Source of the DNA: Termitomyces sp. T153
Taxonomy: Eukaryota > Basidiomycota > Agaricomycetes > Agaricales > Lyophyllaceae
Reading direction: 5' to 3'
Assembly: GCA_018296165.2 (NCBI GenBank)
Contig: JACKQL020000043.1
Location: forward strand, 372,001-436,000
DNA: 64,000 nt
In this document: piece after piece, positions 10,893 through 22,285 of the stretch
How the letters are laid out: the number at the start of each line of letters is the position of its first letter
Position numbering within the stretch: the stretch's first letter is position 1
Translations under genes and position numbers: made by a program
Notes under the pieces: model-generated
What the model saw: the letters and a program-made list of their open reading frames with translations, nothing else
Databases searched by the model: none
What the model was told of the DNA's origin: nothing

Positions 10893-11984
10893 TCTATATT
10901 ATGATTTCTTGAGGTTTAAAATAGATCTTCATGATATTTATATGCTATGTTGATGGAATCTGCCAGTGCTGAATCTGTTCATTCATTCAAGTGGCTTTCT
11001 AGGCAATGACAGCACTAACTGTTGCCAGATCCAGTGTTATAAGCAGCTTTTTGCTGCCTCTCCATTGATCTGTTCATAACAGTAGCTTACCATTCAGTGA
11101 CAGACCTGATATTGACAGCAGCTTCCTATCTAGTGACAGCTTTCACTTCTGCCAGATATGATGCTCTCTATTTCACCCATTCTGGTAAGACAGCTCAGTG
11201 TGATGGGTTGGGCTGAAAACAGAGCCTGACATATCATGGATCATTATGATTGCTTGGAGTTATACTTGGCAGCTTTCTATCCAGTGTCCTCTTCTGTTCC
11301 AGTGGTTCTGGCTGATAGCCAGGACAGTAATTGTCAGTCAATTCTGACAGTGCCCTACCCTATATTACCATTCATTATTTTTATCTTAAGATCAGAATTG
11401 CATTGCAACAGTTCCTCAACTTATATCCTCAGTTTTAAATGATCTGGTTGAAGGATTCCACTCAATTTACCTACAGATTTAATACTTTTCTTACATAACA
11501 TAGTGAGGTATGATGACCTTCTAAAATAAATCAGAGATTTTGCACTTCTGGCTTTCCTATGTTACATGTCCACAAGGCAAGTTTTGCTGTGTTGAAATAA
11601 TACTTTTAAAGATTTGCTTGTGTTTGTTAAAAGGGATCAAGAATTTGTTTGTGTACTTAGCAAGATGTAGTTGTATGGGCTTCATGCTCTGTTAGGTTCA
11701 TACATCAAAGGTTTGCTTGCATGCACTGGAGATCTGTTTGTATAACTTAGATTGTTCACTTGGCTAACAGCCACAATCATTGAGTTCATGTAGGGAGTAG
11801 TTCTGTAATATTTCCCTCTCTTTGCATCATTTTTCTCTCAATCATTAATGCCTCACCACAGCTACCTATCTTTGCTAAATTGTTGAGGTGTTTTCTGTTT
11901 CTACCATATTCAATGGCCAAGCTCTAGCAAGATCACCCTATGAGGTCAGACAAACTTTCAGGCTTTCAGTCAAGAATCTGAGAA

Positions 11985-12735
11985 TCAACAAGCCATTGAT
12001 TATGTTATTCTGCATGCTTGGTACACTTCTACAGCAGATAGGTACTCAGACTGTGTGATGGATTGCATCACCTTTTGCTAGAATGACATTCTGAATGTTG
12101 CTTGACTTCCCACATTGAAAGACTTGATATGTCTCTATGCAGCATCTTTAGCTGGGAAGAATGCTGGATTGCTGGATCTACAGCAGCTGGAAATATTGCA
12201 GGTTTATGCTCTTGTCATATTCACAATAATATTCCTTGGCCTGCTTCCTTGAGATCAAAATATACATTGAAAGGTGTCAAGAAGTTGTGACCTCTCAAAA
12301 TTTTCCCCAAGGGACATATCTTGCATGATGCTTAAACTGCTCAGAGGGCCTTTGGTCCTGTCAGATTCAAAGAATGCTTGCATCCGAGTTGTGGTAAGTA
12401 CCACTTTCTGGGCTCAGACTATGTTGGGCAAATTTTTACCCACTCAACAAGAAAAGTTCAATACTTTGATTGTTTCTTCTTGTCATCCCTTGGCTATCCC
12501 AATGATACTGGTTCCTATTCACTTCACCTACCAAAAACTAAGTATGGTGGTAGCACTTCATGTAGGATTGATATCTTGCAGACTACTGAAGGGAATGAAC
12601 CCAATCTTGGTTGCTTCAAATTTTTCTAAGATAAGCAGACATTGCTTTGAAATCATGGGGACTATGTTCTTGCTTCTGATGGAAGTACCTCCTGATATAG
12701 TCAAGCTTTTGAGTTGATCGACTTCTGATTCTTTT
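11985..12735 (+). pseudogene. Tyrosine recombinase remnant (DIRS/Crypton-type)
   Basis: Reading across frameshifts on the plus strand gives the N-terminal core-binding region of fungal transposon tyrosine recombinases: TADRYSDCVMDCITFC, LCLYAASLAGKNAG, GNIAGLCSCHIHNNIPWP and KYTLKGVKK. This is followed by the region preceding the catalytic domain (LVLSDSKNACIRVVVSTTFW) and a strand ending YSLHLPKTK. The catalytic R-H-R-Y residues cannot be placed with confidence because the 3' part is too decayed. Stops near 12080 and 12110 and several frame changes show it is dead. Homology rests on pattern recognition without a search. Confidence 0.5.
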
Positions 12736-14890
12736 TTGCAATGCAATATTAGAATTCTCTCAAAGTTATTGCTCCTATGTATCTTGAACTTCTGAAGCCT
12801 GTTCTTTCATATCTGGATTAATGTTAGCCTTGATATCTAAATTAACATTAGCCTTGGCTTGGGTGATGGGATCATCTAGCTACATTGATCCATCAGCTTC
12901 CTTAGAAGGACTTTCATTTCCTTCAGTGCACAGATGACCTCAAGATGACAGCCCTTATACAGTTTTACAATCCAGTTAATTATACTTAGTGTGTTCCTCT
13001 TACACCCAAGGAAATATATTGTGTAGATTACATATTTTATTGGCTTAACTGATGGTAATGCCTAGAACTAGTGTGAACTGATCTTGAGAAGGAGGAATGG
13101 AGGGTTTAAGGTTGTATTTTGATGTGTGATGTAGCATGACCTCTGTAGCATGACCTCTGACAGTTAATCTTGAGCTGCCATGAATGCATACTCTGAGATA
13201 TATGCTTTGCTTTGCCCACTCACCCTCACTTGTATATACTAACAATTTTGAACAGATCACTTTCTTACTTCCTTTGTTTACATTCTAATTTTCTTAATTA
13301 CTTAGTTTCATTTACTAAAACAATTTAACAGATCACTTCCTTGTTTCTTTATTTATATTCTTAATTACTAAGTCTCATTTGATTGTTGCTTTGATTTACT
13401 TATTTTGAATTTTCATTGTCCATCTTACTATACTTGTTCTCTCAACATTTCTGATTGAAAGTCCTAGCATGTCTCCAGGTTGGTCTGTCAGCCAGTATTG
13501 ATTTGAAGGTTGATTCAGGATATTGGAGGGAAGTAGGAGGAGGGTTAGGGGCTAGAGGGGTTAGTTGGGGGGTTGCCAGGGTAGGGAGGTGGATGGATGG
13601 GGGCAGCCATATGGGTCAACCAGGTAGGAAGTTGTGAGGCAGTGGTTTTGAGAATACATAGACATCAAGTGTTCTGATGAGTGGGAGGAGTCTCAGTATT
13701 ATATTAGGTCTGCATGGGTGCTCTTTCAAACAGCCCACTAGTTGAAGGACTGCAATTACAAGAGACTTATGGAGCATCAGGGTTGGACAGGGGGGTCCAA
13801 CAGACAATCCAGGAGTCAGAGAAGTTCTGATGAAGTTAAGTTTAGAGGCAGAGCAAGCCAGCAACTTGAAAATGAGGTCTTTGGAGTCAGGAGTTGGATT
13901 TGGAGCATGACTAAGTTGTCAAACAGAAAAAACCATTTGTGAAACTTAGTTAGGTCAGGAAAGTTGGGAAGCTGGGCTAGGACAAACTAAGGATGATACT
14001 TACACTGGGCTGCTCCAGGAGCTTCAAACTATTGACAACAGCAGCAGGGCATCCTGGAGGTGGTGGTTGAGGGTCTAAGGCAGGCAGAGCAGGTCAGAGG
14101 GGTGGTACAGGCCAGAGCAAACAAAGTGAGGTTATAGATGTAATGGACCTGAATGACTTTCTGACTAAAGGTGCGTGCTCTGTGATATTAGGTGTTACTC
14201 TTGACAATCAGTTACAGTGATCTGTTCTTAGACTATTTCCAACTCTTCTTCTTTTCAAGAAAAAAATCTTTTAGACTGCTAGGGAGTTTTCTGCCAGATA
14301 TATACTCCTGACATTCTGGTGCAGAAGATGTGTGGTCTGATAGCTAGCAGTAGTTAGTGATACCCCAAATAAGATTATAGATATTGATGTCTCATTACTC
14401 AAGCTACTTTCTAATTTCTTTATCTTTGGTATATCTTGGTTCATAAAAATTTTAGGCATGTCCTTTGAAATATATGAGGAAAAAAAAGTGGACAGAAGGT
14501 GGAAGGAGATTTCAATTTATCAATCATTTTAATTTTTCAAGTATATGGAATATAGATTTGTCTATTGAATGATCACTTGGAATTCATATTAAGACAGATA
14601 AGATGAAAAGGTTCAAATCAAGCCAAAGCTCCAACTCAAGAAAGTGTACCATAGCAAGATTGAAACATACAGAATGAAATGAGCTTAAGCCAAACAAGGC
14701 TGGACCACTGGACGTATCTACATCTGTTGGCTACAAGTAGTCAGAATTATTTTTATTCCTGTGTTAAGCCCATGGATTATTTATAATCAAAGTCCAGATT
14801 TACAATATGTTTCAGGAACAAGTGATGCCTGTATCTAGTGGGTGGCAACATGGTGAAGAGGCACATTGTGAGCAGGCAGAGGTATGGGAG
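12736..14890. other. CpG-depleted non-coding relic, with a G-rich patch
   Basis: I recognise no gene. A strongly G-rich plus-strand patch lies at about 13525-13605, with several GGG to GGGGGG runs and possible G-quadruplex potential. The rest is AT-rich. CpG dinucleotides reappear abruptly after about 14890, marking the end of the decayed transposon block. Confidence 0.5.
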
Positions 14891-15386
14891 TATACCATGA
14901 ATGTCTGAGACCGATATGAGACGGATTTTGAGATGCTAAAAGGACGGTAAGATACCCAGGAGTAAGATGCCCGGGAGTAAACTCGTCAATGATCCAATCA
15001 AATCGTGCCAGAGACGGGGATATGTATTTACAAATGATGGTGCCAGGAAGACAGGCACAATGGTGCTGGCCTTGTACATTTCAACTTTATCTTCAAAATA
15101 TGGCTCACTGAAGGACTGATAGTCTGTAGGTTAGGAATATCTCGCCAAAGTCTAGTGTAATCAGAGACATGCTTCTTTTTTGAAGACTCCTGCATTTATG
15201 ATTACTACCTCGAGCTTCGTCTCCCCCAGAAGCCACAGCAATCTTTGCTCTCGCCACAAAAACGTCACAAATATAATCGTAATCGATTGAAATAACAAAC
15301 GTCATCCTTATCAAATACGTGCTTAATGTACTACAGATCTAAACCTTATTACCCCAAAATTGATAGGTATATGATACTCATTCCAA
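14891..15386. other. Boundary between CpG-depleted block and gene island; 3' flank of the LSH-like gene
   Basis: CpG frequency rises sharply from about 14900 (for example GAGACCGATATGAGACGG). The 3' end of the LSH-like gene is at 15387 on the minus strand, so this stretch probably contains its 3' untranslated region. I see no coding feature that I would defend. Confidence 0.5.
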
Positions 15387-18300
15387 TCACTCTATATCCT
15401 CCCCAAGCATCTTTGCAAGAGCATCGTTTCCCTGATCAACAGGAGCCTGATACACAGCGAACGCCGTCCTCTTCCCGTCGGTTATGTCAGGTACCATTCC
15501 AGCATCCGCCTCCCCGCCAACAATCTTACCGGATGACGTCCAGCCCTCGCCTCTGTCAGCAAACACCTGGGGACTCCTATCCAGCAAGACTTCCAGGTCC
15601 TCGTCGGGAAGAACTCCAGCTTTGCCTTCAGCAGTGTTGGGAACAACATCGATCTTCTCGCCTTCGAGACGGAGGAGCTCCGCCGCCATCTCAGCCATTG
15701 TCTCAGGCTTGCTCTTGCCAGCTGCTGCTGCGGGTTTCTTGAACTTGCCTGGAATGACACGTGAGCACTGAAGAGGCTCTATTTCTATTAGTCAACGTAC
15801 CTTTCGCAATGACGAGCGCCTCAAGCTGACGCTTCTCCGTTGCGCGCTGCATGATCTTCGTCTCAATCGTATGTGCGCTCACAAGCCTGAATATCAGGAC
15901 TGGCTTCGTCTGACCAATGCGATGTGCCCGGTCCTGCGCCTGGGCATCCATTTGAGGATTCTATGTAGAAGATTAGATATCCTGGTATATAGCCGGAGTA
16001 ATATCAACTACACACCCAATCCTGGTCGTAAAAAATTACAGTATCAGCAGCGGTAAGGTTGATACCCAACCCTCCCGCTCGAGTACTGAGAAGGAAGAGA
16101 TAGGGCGCATCCGGGGCATCTCCACTAGACTGGAACATGTTCATCTGTTCACGACGGTCCATTGGTGACGATGATCCATCAATACGACAGATATTCCATC
16201 CCAGACACTCCGTTGCCCAATCCTGCAACAAGAAAGAGACGTTAAGGACAGCAGCGATATATCAATGATGTATGAGATCACCTGGATAATGTCGAGCATC
16301 GTTGTAAACTGACTAAACAAGAGCACCTTGTGTTTCCGCCTGAAGAGCTCGCGCAAGAGGCGATCAAGTACCATCATCTTGCCGCTCGCATTGACAAGGT
16401 CATCATTCAAGACAGGCTGCTGAGTCTGCGGATCCAACGGCCAATCAAACAGGAACGGATGGGAGCAAACTTTCCGTAGCTGCATGACCGCATTCTGGAG
16501 TTTCATATTGTTCACTTGCTTCACTAAATCAAAAGCCTCGATATCAGAACGTCTATCTTCAATTGGAAGAAACAGCACGTACGCGTCGTCTTATACTGAT
16601 GTTCCCTACTTAATCTCTCGAGTTCCTCCTGATCCGGTCTCCTCTCCTTGGCCCTAATTCCCCGCTCATCTACCTCCCCGCTCTCAACCATATCAAAATA
16701 CTCGTCATCGTCCCCATCAACATCATACCTCTTCCTAACCAGCTTGCCTCCTTCACTACGCAAGCGCCGGGGTCCAGTGTCAAGAGACTGTGTTTCTTCT
16801 GTCTGCGCTGGATTCTTGCCTAGCAGGTAGGACCGCAAAGACCCCGCGAGAACTCGATCGTACGCTTCGCGTTGCTGAATACTGAGAGGTGCGTAGAGGA
16901 CGTATTCTTTTTTCGGCGGAAGGTTGACCTCGACGTCGACTTTAAGCCGACGGAGAAGGAATGGCTTAAGGAGTGCGTGAAGAGATGAGATGATTTGAGA
17001 GGACCGTTCGGATCCCAGGCTTTGTTGCATGGTGGGTATATTGAACCTGGGCAGAATCTTGGTCTCGTAGTGTTGAGAAAATTGTACTTCCAGACGTACC
17101 ATTCTTGGAAGGAATCCACATCGTTAAAGATATCAGGCAATATAAAATTAAGCAATGACCAGAGTTCCGCGAGGTTATTCTAAGGCAGAATTAATGTCAG
17201 TGATGTCGCATGTATTGAGGACAAGCAAGCGTACATGTAGTGGTGTGCCAGTCAAAATCATCCGTCCAGCGGATTGATACTTCTTGATCTCCTTCATGAG
17301 TTTGCAATCCAAATTCTTCAGTCTGTGTCCCTCGTCGACAACGATATATCCCCAGTTATAATGCTCTAGATGTGCGCGATCTTTGATAATCATCTCATAC
17401 GTAGTAATGACGACAGGAAACGACGCCATCGGATCTTCTTCGACCTCGGTTTCGACCTCGTCCTGATCCTCTTCGTCTGAGTCTTTCTGAGCAGATTTGG
17501 TGAAACGACCACCGCGTTTCGAACCGCGCTTTGTAGTGGCTTTCAGTTTGGACTTTGTTTGAGTAGACGCGTTATTTTTCGCCTTGGGGTTGCTCTTCGG
17601 CCGTGACGAGGGTAGTGCCATAGTCGTGCGTCGCAACTCTGCGCGTTCGGCTGGGGTGCCGTGGTACATGCAAACAGGTATCTGTGATGTCGAATATATA
17701 CATCGAAAGTTCGGCAAAAAGAGTGAGTGGCGTATACTTACTGATGGAGCGAACTTTTGATACTCATCCACCCAATTGTGCATGACACTTAGAGGACATA
17801 CAACAAGAAATGGAGTGGAATTGTGGTGCTCGCGGAGATAGGCACTGAACGCGATGGTCTGTAGTGTCTATATAGGGATGTGAGCGTGTTATTCTATCAC
17901 ACATGCTAGAGACGCTACCTTTCCGAGTCCCATTTCGTCAGCTGCAGAAGGTCATGGTAAGAATTGATGAGTATCGACGATCGAGGGAACTTACCCAAGA
18001 TACCAGATATTCCATTCTGGTCGAGAGAAACCATCCATTGTAACCCCTCAAGTTGATACTTCTTGAGCGTCGCTCCTGTGATCAGAGCTGGCTGTTGGAA
18101 TACAGGGGCGGCCTCCTCTTCATTCGTCTGGGGTTGCACTTCGCCATTATCCCCCTTCTTGCGTTTAGAGCTGGTCCCCCCGTTCTCTGACTCATCGTCA
18201 CTCTCTACACGAGCACGTTTACGGCCCTTCGCAGTACCGGCACGCTTAGACTTGGATTTACCCTTGCCTCCAGACGTTGCCTTGTGTTTTTTTTCTGCTG

Positions 18301-18692
18301 CTTCCATAGCTTGCCTGTGCTTCTCCATCTGAGTCTGCAAGAAGCTTGTATATGCGGCAGACTGCTGCAATACAAATTGAAGTCTCGCGTATCGCTTCTC
18401 CAATTCCTAACAATAGAACACGTTAACATTAGCGTGTCTGAATCGCGACAAAAGCCGCCCAACTGACCTCATCAACCTCATTTCCATCTTGAGGAATCCC
18501 TTCTACTTTCTGAAACGCGATACGGGTCGGAGTTCGTTGATTAATGTAGGTGTTCGCAATGCTCACCATAGTTTTCTCCGAAGGATCAAATTCGGAGGGA
18601 TCTGTCGGAGGCGGCGAGGAAGGTGCTGTGCTCGCTGGCTCAGACGACATATAAAATGCTGGAGAACTCACAGAGGCCGGACTCGACGACAT
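15387..18692 (-). CDS. SNF2-family chromatin remodeller, LSH/DDM1/Irc5 type (915 residues, 11 exons)
   Basis: This is an ATP-dependent DNA translocase of the LSH (HELLS)/DDM1/Irc5 group, nuclear by family. I model exons 18692-18468, 18406-17995, 17941-17919, 17867-17742, 17681-17235, 17179-17100, 17046-16583, 16523-16282, 16222-16016, 15960-15801 and 15748-15387; all phases fit and the total is 915 residues. Motifs run from [11 protein letters not shown] and Walker A DEMGLGKT (carried by a 23-nt exon) to DEGHRLKN (motif II), [28 protein letters not shown], the helicase C-terminal [15 protein letters not shown] block and [12 protein letters not shown] basic, lysine-rich and acidic insert lies between motifs I and II. 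I start at MSSSPAS; an upstream ATG at 18842 is possible. In plants and mammals this family is needed for DNA methylation of transposons. The assignment to LSH rather than another SNF2 subfamily rests on motif order. Confidence 0.92.
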
Positions 18693-19670
18693 GGCGGACG
18701 TCCGATGGCGAGCCAGACAAGACGCGTTTGATTGAGTTGTTTTCATACTCAGCCCATCGTGACGCACCGCGCATGAGTCTGCCCTAAACGTCTCACGTGA
18801 TTTATTCAGCAAGACCGAGCTGATCCGATTGGGGCGCGCCAAGCCAAAGTATTGTGCACGAGATAAGATCTAGAGCATCCAATGGATGGACTGCACCGTG
18901 ACAAGTACTGGATCTCTTCTGGCATAACTTATAGACATCTGGTGTGAGTTTTCCTTCTCTACTTGTTGCTAGGGGACGCGTTGATCACAGCGCGACGGTG
19001 TAGGTAAGGTGGCGGTGTCTCAGTCACTTTCCTGTTTGTTTCAAGAACAGCCTTGGAATATCTAGAAGTCCACAAGATGAAACACATGCCTCCTTGATGG
19101 TCCCATGCCTGAATGTGGGTCCATCGTCGAGGCGCCCCTCGCTAAAAAAAAATACAAAATGAGCCATGACTGTACGAGAGTGGCTCGAGAACGTCAACAA
19201 TGACGATTCAAGCTTTGAAGAGACAGGGGACCCAGAAGCAGAGTTAGAAGGATCAACGAACACGGTGCGGGTGCAGCACAGATCACAGCTTTGCGCAATC
19301 ATATGACATATCCTCTTGACCAAGCCATGTATCTTCATCATGATGGTATGGAACTCGGTTGTGTGGTTGTCTCCAAAGGTTGCGCGTTGGTATCTGTCTG
19401 CACAGCATGCTGATCAATCTTTGGTCCGGCCAACACCTCAATTCTATAAATCACTTGCGTTTTCGTTGGTATCCTTCGTCAATAGGCTGGCCTGTTCGTA
19501 CCTCATCCCATAGCTCTCTCTCAAATACTCTTTCGCGAGCTCTAACGACCCTCACGACCCTTCACAACTACTCCTTTCGAGAACCCAAGACTCATCCGCG
19601 CACATTGAAGAACATCTTCTCACTAAATCGTATTCGCAGCCCACACGTACATCACACAGTCTAAATAACG
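18693..19670. other. Intergenic region between divergent genes, with promoter elements
   Basis: It separates the minus-strand LSH-like gene from the plus-strand small gene. A TATA-like CTATAAAT lies at 19444-19451, about 220 bp upstream of the small gene's ATG and followed by a pyrimidine-rich leader, which suits a plus-strand promoter. A 105-residue minus-strand frame (19024-19341) shows no recognisable domain and I do not call it. Confidence 0.5.
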
Positions 19671-20027
19671 ATGTTCACCCGCACCTACTACCCTACTACC
19701 GCTGGCAGCATCGTCGTGCCAAATACCGCCGCAAGCGTCGTCATGCCCACCACCAACTATCCTACCTACCCTACCAGCTACCCCGCTAGTTACGCGAGTT
19801 CCGCGTATGCCACCGTACCAACCGTACCAATGTCCGCGCCCGTAATGGTCCCGTCATTCCACAGGCCAGCGCCCGTTGTCGTCCCCACGACACAACACTA
19901 TGGATACGCCACGCCATTGCCGTATTACAACACAGTGGCACCCACTGTGGTTATGTCCAGTAGCCACAGGTCGAGTAGGTCGAGTAGAAGGCACAGACGC
20001 CACTCGACGAGATTCTTCGACTTTTAG
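19671..20027 (+). CDS. Small low-complexity protein, uncharacterised (118 residues)
   Basis: The protein begins MFTRTYYPTTAG and is rich in tyrosine, proline, threonine, serine, alanine and valine. Repeats such as YPTYPTSYPASYASSAY (residues about 30-47) and VPTVPMSAPVMVPS follow. It ends in a basic tail, SSRSSRRHRRHSTRFFDF. There is no signal peptide and no membrane segment, and it appears to be a single exon. A TATA-like box lies about 220 bp upstream. I do not recognise a family. The composition, continuous frame and upstream promoter elements favour a real gene; disordered, possibly nucleic-acid-binding behaviour is only suggested by the arginine/histidine tail. Confidence 0.6.
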   Translation: MFTRTYYPTTAGSIVVPNTAASVVMPTTNYPTYPTSYPASYASSAYATVPTVPMSAPVMVPSFHRPAPVVVPTTQHYGYATPLPYYNTVAPTVVMSSSHRSSRSSRRHRRHSTRFFDF

Positions 20028-20604
20028 AAACGGGTGAAGGATGCCGTGGGAACACCGGTCTCCCTCCATGTCGTGTGAGGTTGGGCAGGATTTGAAGGAA
20101 CGAAACGATGTTAGTTGAGGAGTGGCGGAAGAGCTAGTGTAAGATATTTGTACTTTATGACATGGGGGACCGGCGTGTCTTTTGCCCGTCTGTGAATGGG
20201 ACAATTGATACGCTTATACTGATTGAGCCCATCCTCGTCCAACCTTACCCCACTGGTCAACAACATACGGCTTTGACTTTCAGAGGATGAAACTAGACTG
20301 AAAATTATAGACACGTGTTGTTATATGATACTATCGATGACCTGACCGTGTGGCACGCTAGCGGATGCCATTTTCTTGACTAGGGCGTTCAGGACCAAGA
20401 ACGTGCGTGTTCTTGCCAAAAACATATTTATTCCTGTCCAATCTATAGTCTGGGTCCTTGGATAACTACTGGCTGTCAGACTCTGATGCACGTGTAACAT
20501 ACATATGACCTCGATATCTGATCGCAGTGGGCGTAGAGCCTTGATCTGGCTTATAATGTATATCTTGCATTTTATGCACTCCACATTTTTCTCTTCCCTC
20601 AACC
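20028..20604. other. Intergenic region
   Basis: It separates the small low-complexity gene from the four-exon gene, both on the plus strand. I recognise no gene or RNA. Minus-strand open frames here overlap the flanks of real genes and lack features. Confidence 0.4.
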
Positions 20605-22285
20605 ATGGTTTGGTTGGACGGAAAGCCAACCCTTGTCAAAACCCTCGCTTGGCCAGTGGATGACCCAGACTTGAAACGGGAAGGTTGGGATCGGAAAGGC
20701 TGGTCTGTGATGGATGACCAGATACTGTTCTGGAGAGCGTTTCCTTTATCAGAAAATACACGGACAGTTATCTACATGGCTAATACGACATCTGCTCGAG
20801 ATACCCAAGCGGATACGATTACTTTGGAGCGTGTCGCCGAACTTGGCTACGCAGCTCACAGTCTAGTCATCGTACCCGCTGTCGGTTTCGTGACCGCAGA
20901 GTGGCGGTCAGTGCACTCAGCTTGTATCGTAATATATCGTACTCAATCATTACTAGAAGTAACTCTGGTGTTTACTTCCGAGCTCACAGCGGGACTGGAG
21001 AGTTTCTCCGCGAACGTCACTGTCCAGCCCAGGCTAGCTATAGGGGTTTATCTGTGTTAGGAACCACAGTTTCTCTTTGCGTGACTTCCACAGACCCTGT
21101 TCCGTCTCATTGGAAGCAATACTCATCTCCATATTTAAAATATTGCCGCCTGGACTACGTGGCAGGACACACTCTTGACTTGCCGAATGATCTGGTTGCA
21201 GAGTCGATCGCTACTTGGAATGCTGACAGCGGAGATCTTCACATGATCAAGTTACCTGAGCTTTTCCTCGAAAACATGCAAGTTCAGTAGTCGTTCTCAC
21301 ATTGTATCCCCCATTCTCTGACTTTTATTTATAGCACGAAGCAGACTTTCAGTATATTAGCCCGCTTAAGATTGTCCTGGCTGGCCGTCTAGCATTCCCT
21401 CCCTGTGGTGGTGTCCTTTGTGCGTTCTCGGTGAACGCGGAAGATGAAGAAGAACCTCGTATGTTCTATCAGGGTGAACACACTGATCCGGATAGTATAA
21501 CCAACTATCTTGGACAGACGAGCACTTCGATTTTGGGTTCGGTAGTCGTCCACAATCACGATAGTGATAGCCGTATAACAATCTTCAAAAGCGAGCTCCT
21601 TCTAGGAGATATACCTGTACATCTTACAATGTCTTTTGCCACTTGTTCTGTCTGACTGTTACTATAGTCATTTGCAACCTCACGGGACCCACCTGGGATG
21701 CGTGAGGTATGGAACTATCCAAATGACACTCGAACGCTAAACTTCGAGGTACCCTTTCTATCTGTCGCCGCAACTCGCGTCCTAGTGTATCGCCAAGACG
21801 AGAGAGCTGAACGACCCATCATATTTGTACTAGACTTCGATCAAACCCTCCTTGCTGCGCTATTGTCGAAGCAACCTTCCGAGAGAGCTGAGTGGAATGC
21901 ACAGCTTGTGGATTCCTGTGCTCAGGTCAAAGTCGTCACTCGTCGATTTAATATCGGCGTTGAGGGCGAAATCTGGGATGCAGAATATCCATGGCCACAG
22001 CAAGCACCGCCAGAGTGGGAAGCGCACCTTGATACCATTCTCAAAGAAGATGAGGATGAGGATGAATACATGGATGACAGCGACAGTGATGATGAAGTAT
22101 TACCTTCGGGTCTCGAATACGATGAGGCGCCGGAGGAGCATAGAGAGCCGGTACCCTTTGGGTATGTGCAGACGACCCTTCGCCTTGAAGGAGTTGCCGA
22201 CGCCGAAAGGCTGGCTATCACACAGCATGCTGTTATTGAAATACCAGAACTTGGTAAAAATGGTCGTGTATTTTACTTTGACTAA
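20605..22285 (+). CDS. Uncharacterised acidic-tail protein, copy 1 (501 residues, 4 exons)
   Basis: I model exons 20605-21045, 21117-21281, 21335-21616 and 21668-22285; every exon is a multiple of three and introns are 51-71 nt with GT-AG ends. The first acceptor is the doubtful one: an earlier AG at 21092-21093 would break the frame, while the AG at 21115-21116 keeps it. The protein begins MVWLDGKPTLVK, contains DLPNDLVAESIATWNADSGD and IIFVLDFDQTLL, and has an acidic run (KEDEDEDEYMDDSDSDDE) before a conserved YVQTTLRLEG segment near the end. I recognise no domain. An inverted partner lies at 25207-26880. It may be a recently expanded host family. This copy keeps the 3' half that is broken in its partner. 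Confidence 0.62.

Larger units (their letters stand above)
9443..11984. other. CpG-depleted relic sequence without a supportable gene
   Basis: If the gag-like and recombinase remnants on either side belong to one DIRS-like element, a reverse transcriptase would be expected here, but I could not recognise RT motifs in any frame. The open frames are short and unconvincing. Two small tandem repeats near 10.7-10.9 kb are listed separately. Confidence 0.5.

Noticed and set aside
14600..14640. GGTTCAAATC resembling a tRNA T-loop
   Set aside because: No matching acceptor, D or anticodon arms at the right distances.
15105..15314. 69-residue minus-strand frame between the boundary and the remodeller
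   Set aside because: No domain and no conserved neighbour; likely chance within the 3' flank.
18693..18842. Upstream ATG extending the remodeller by 50 residues
   Set aside because: The extension lacks family features and MSSSPAS is a typical start; not excluded.
21046..21093. 48-nt intron in copy 1 using the nearer AG
   Set aside because: It shifts the frame into an early TAA; the 71-nt alternative ending at 21116 keeps all exons in phase.
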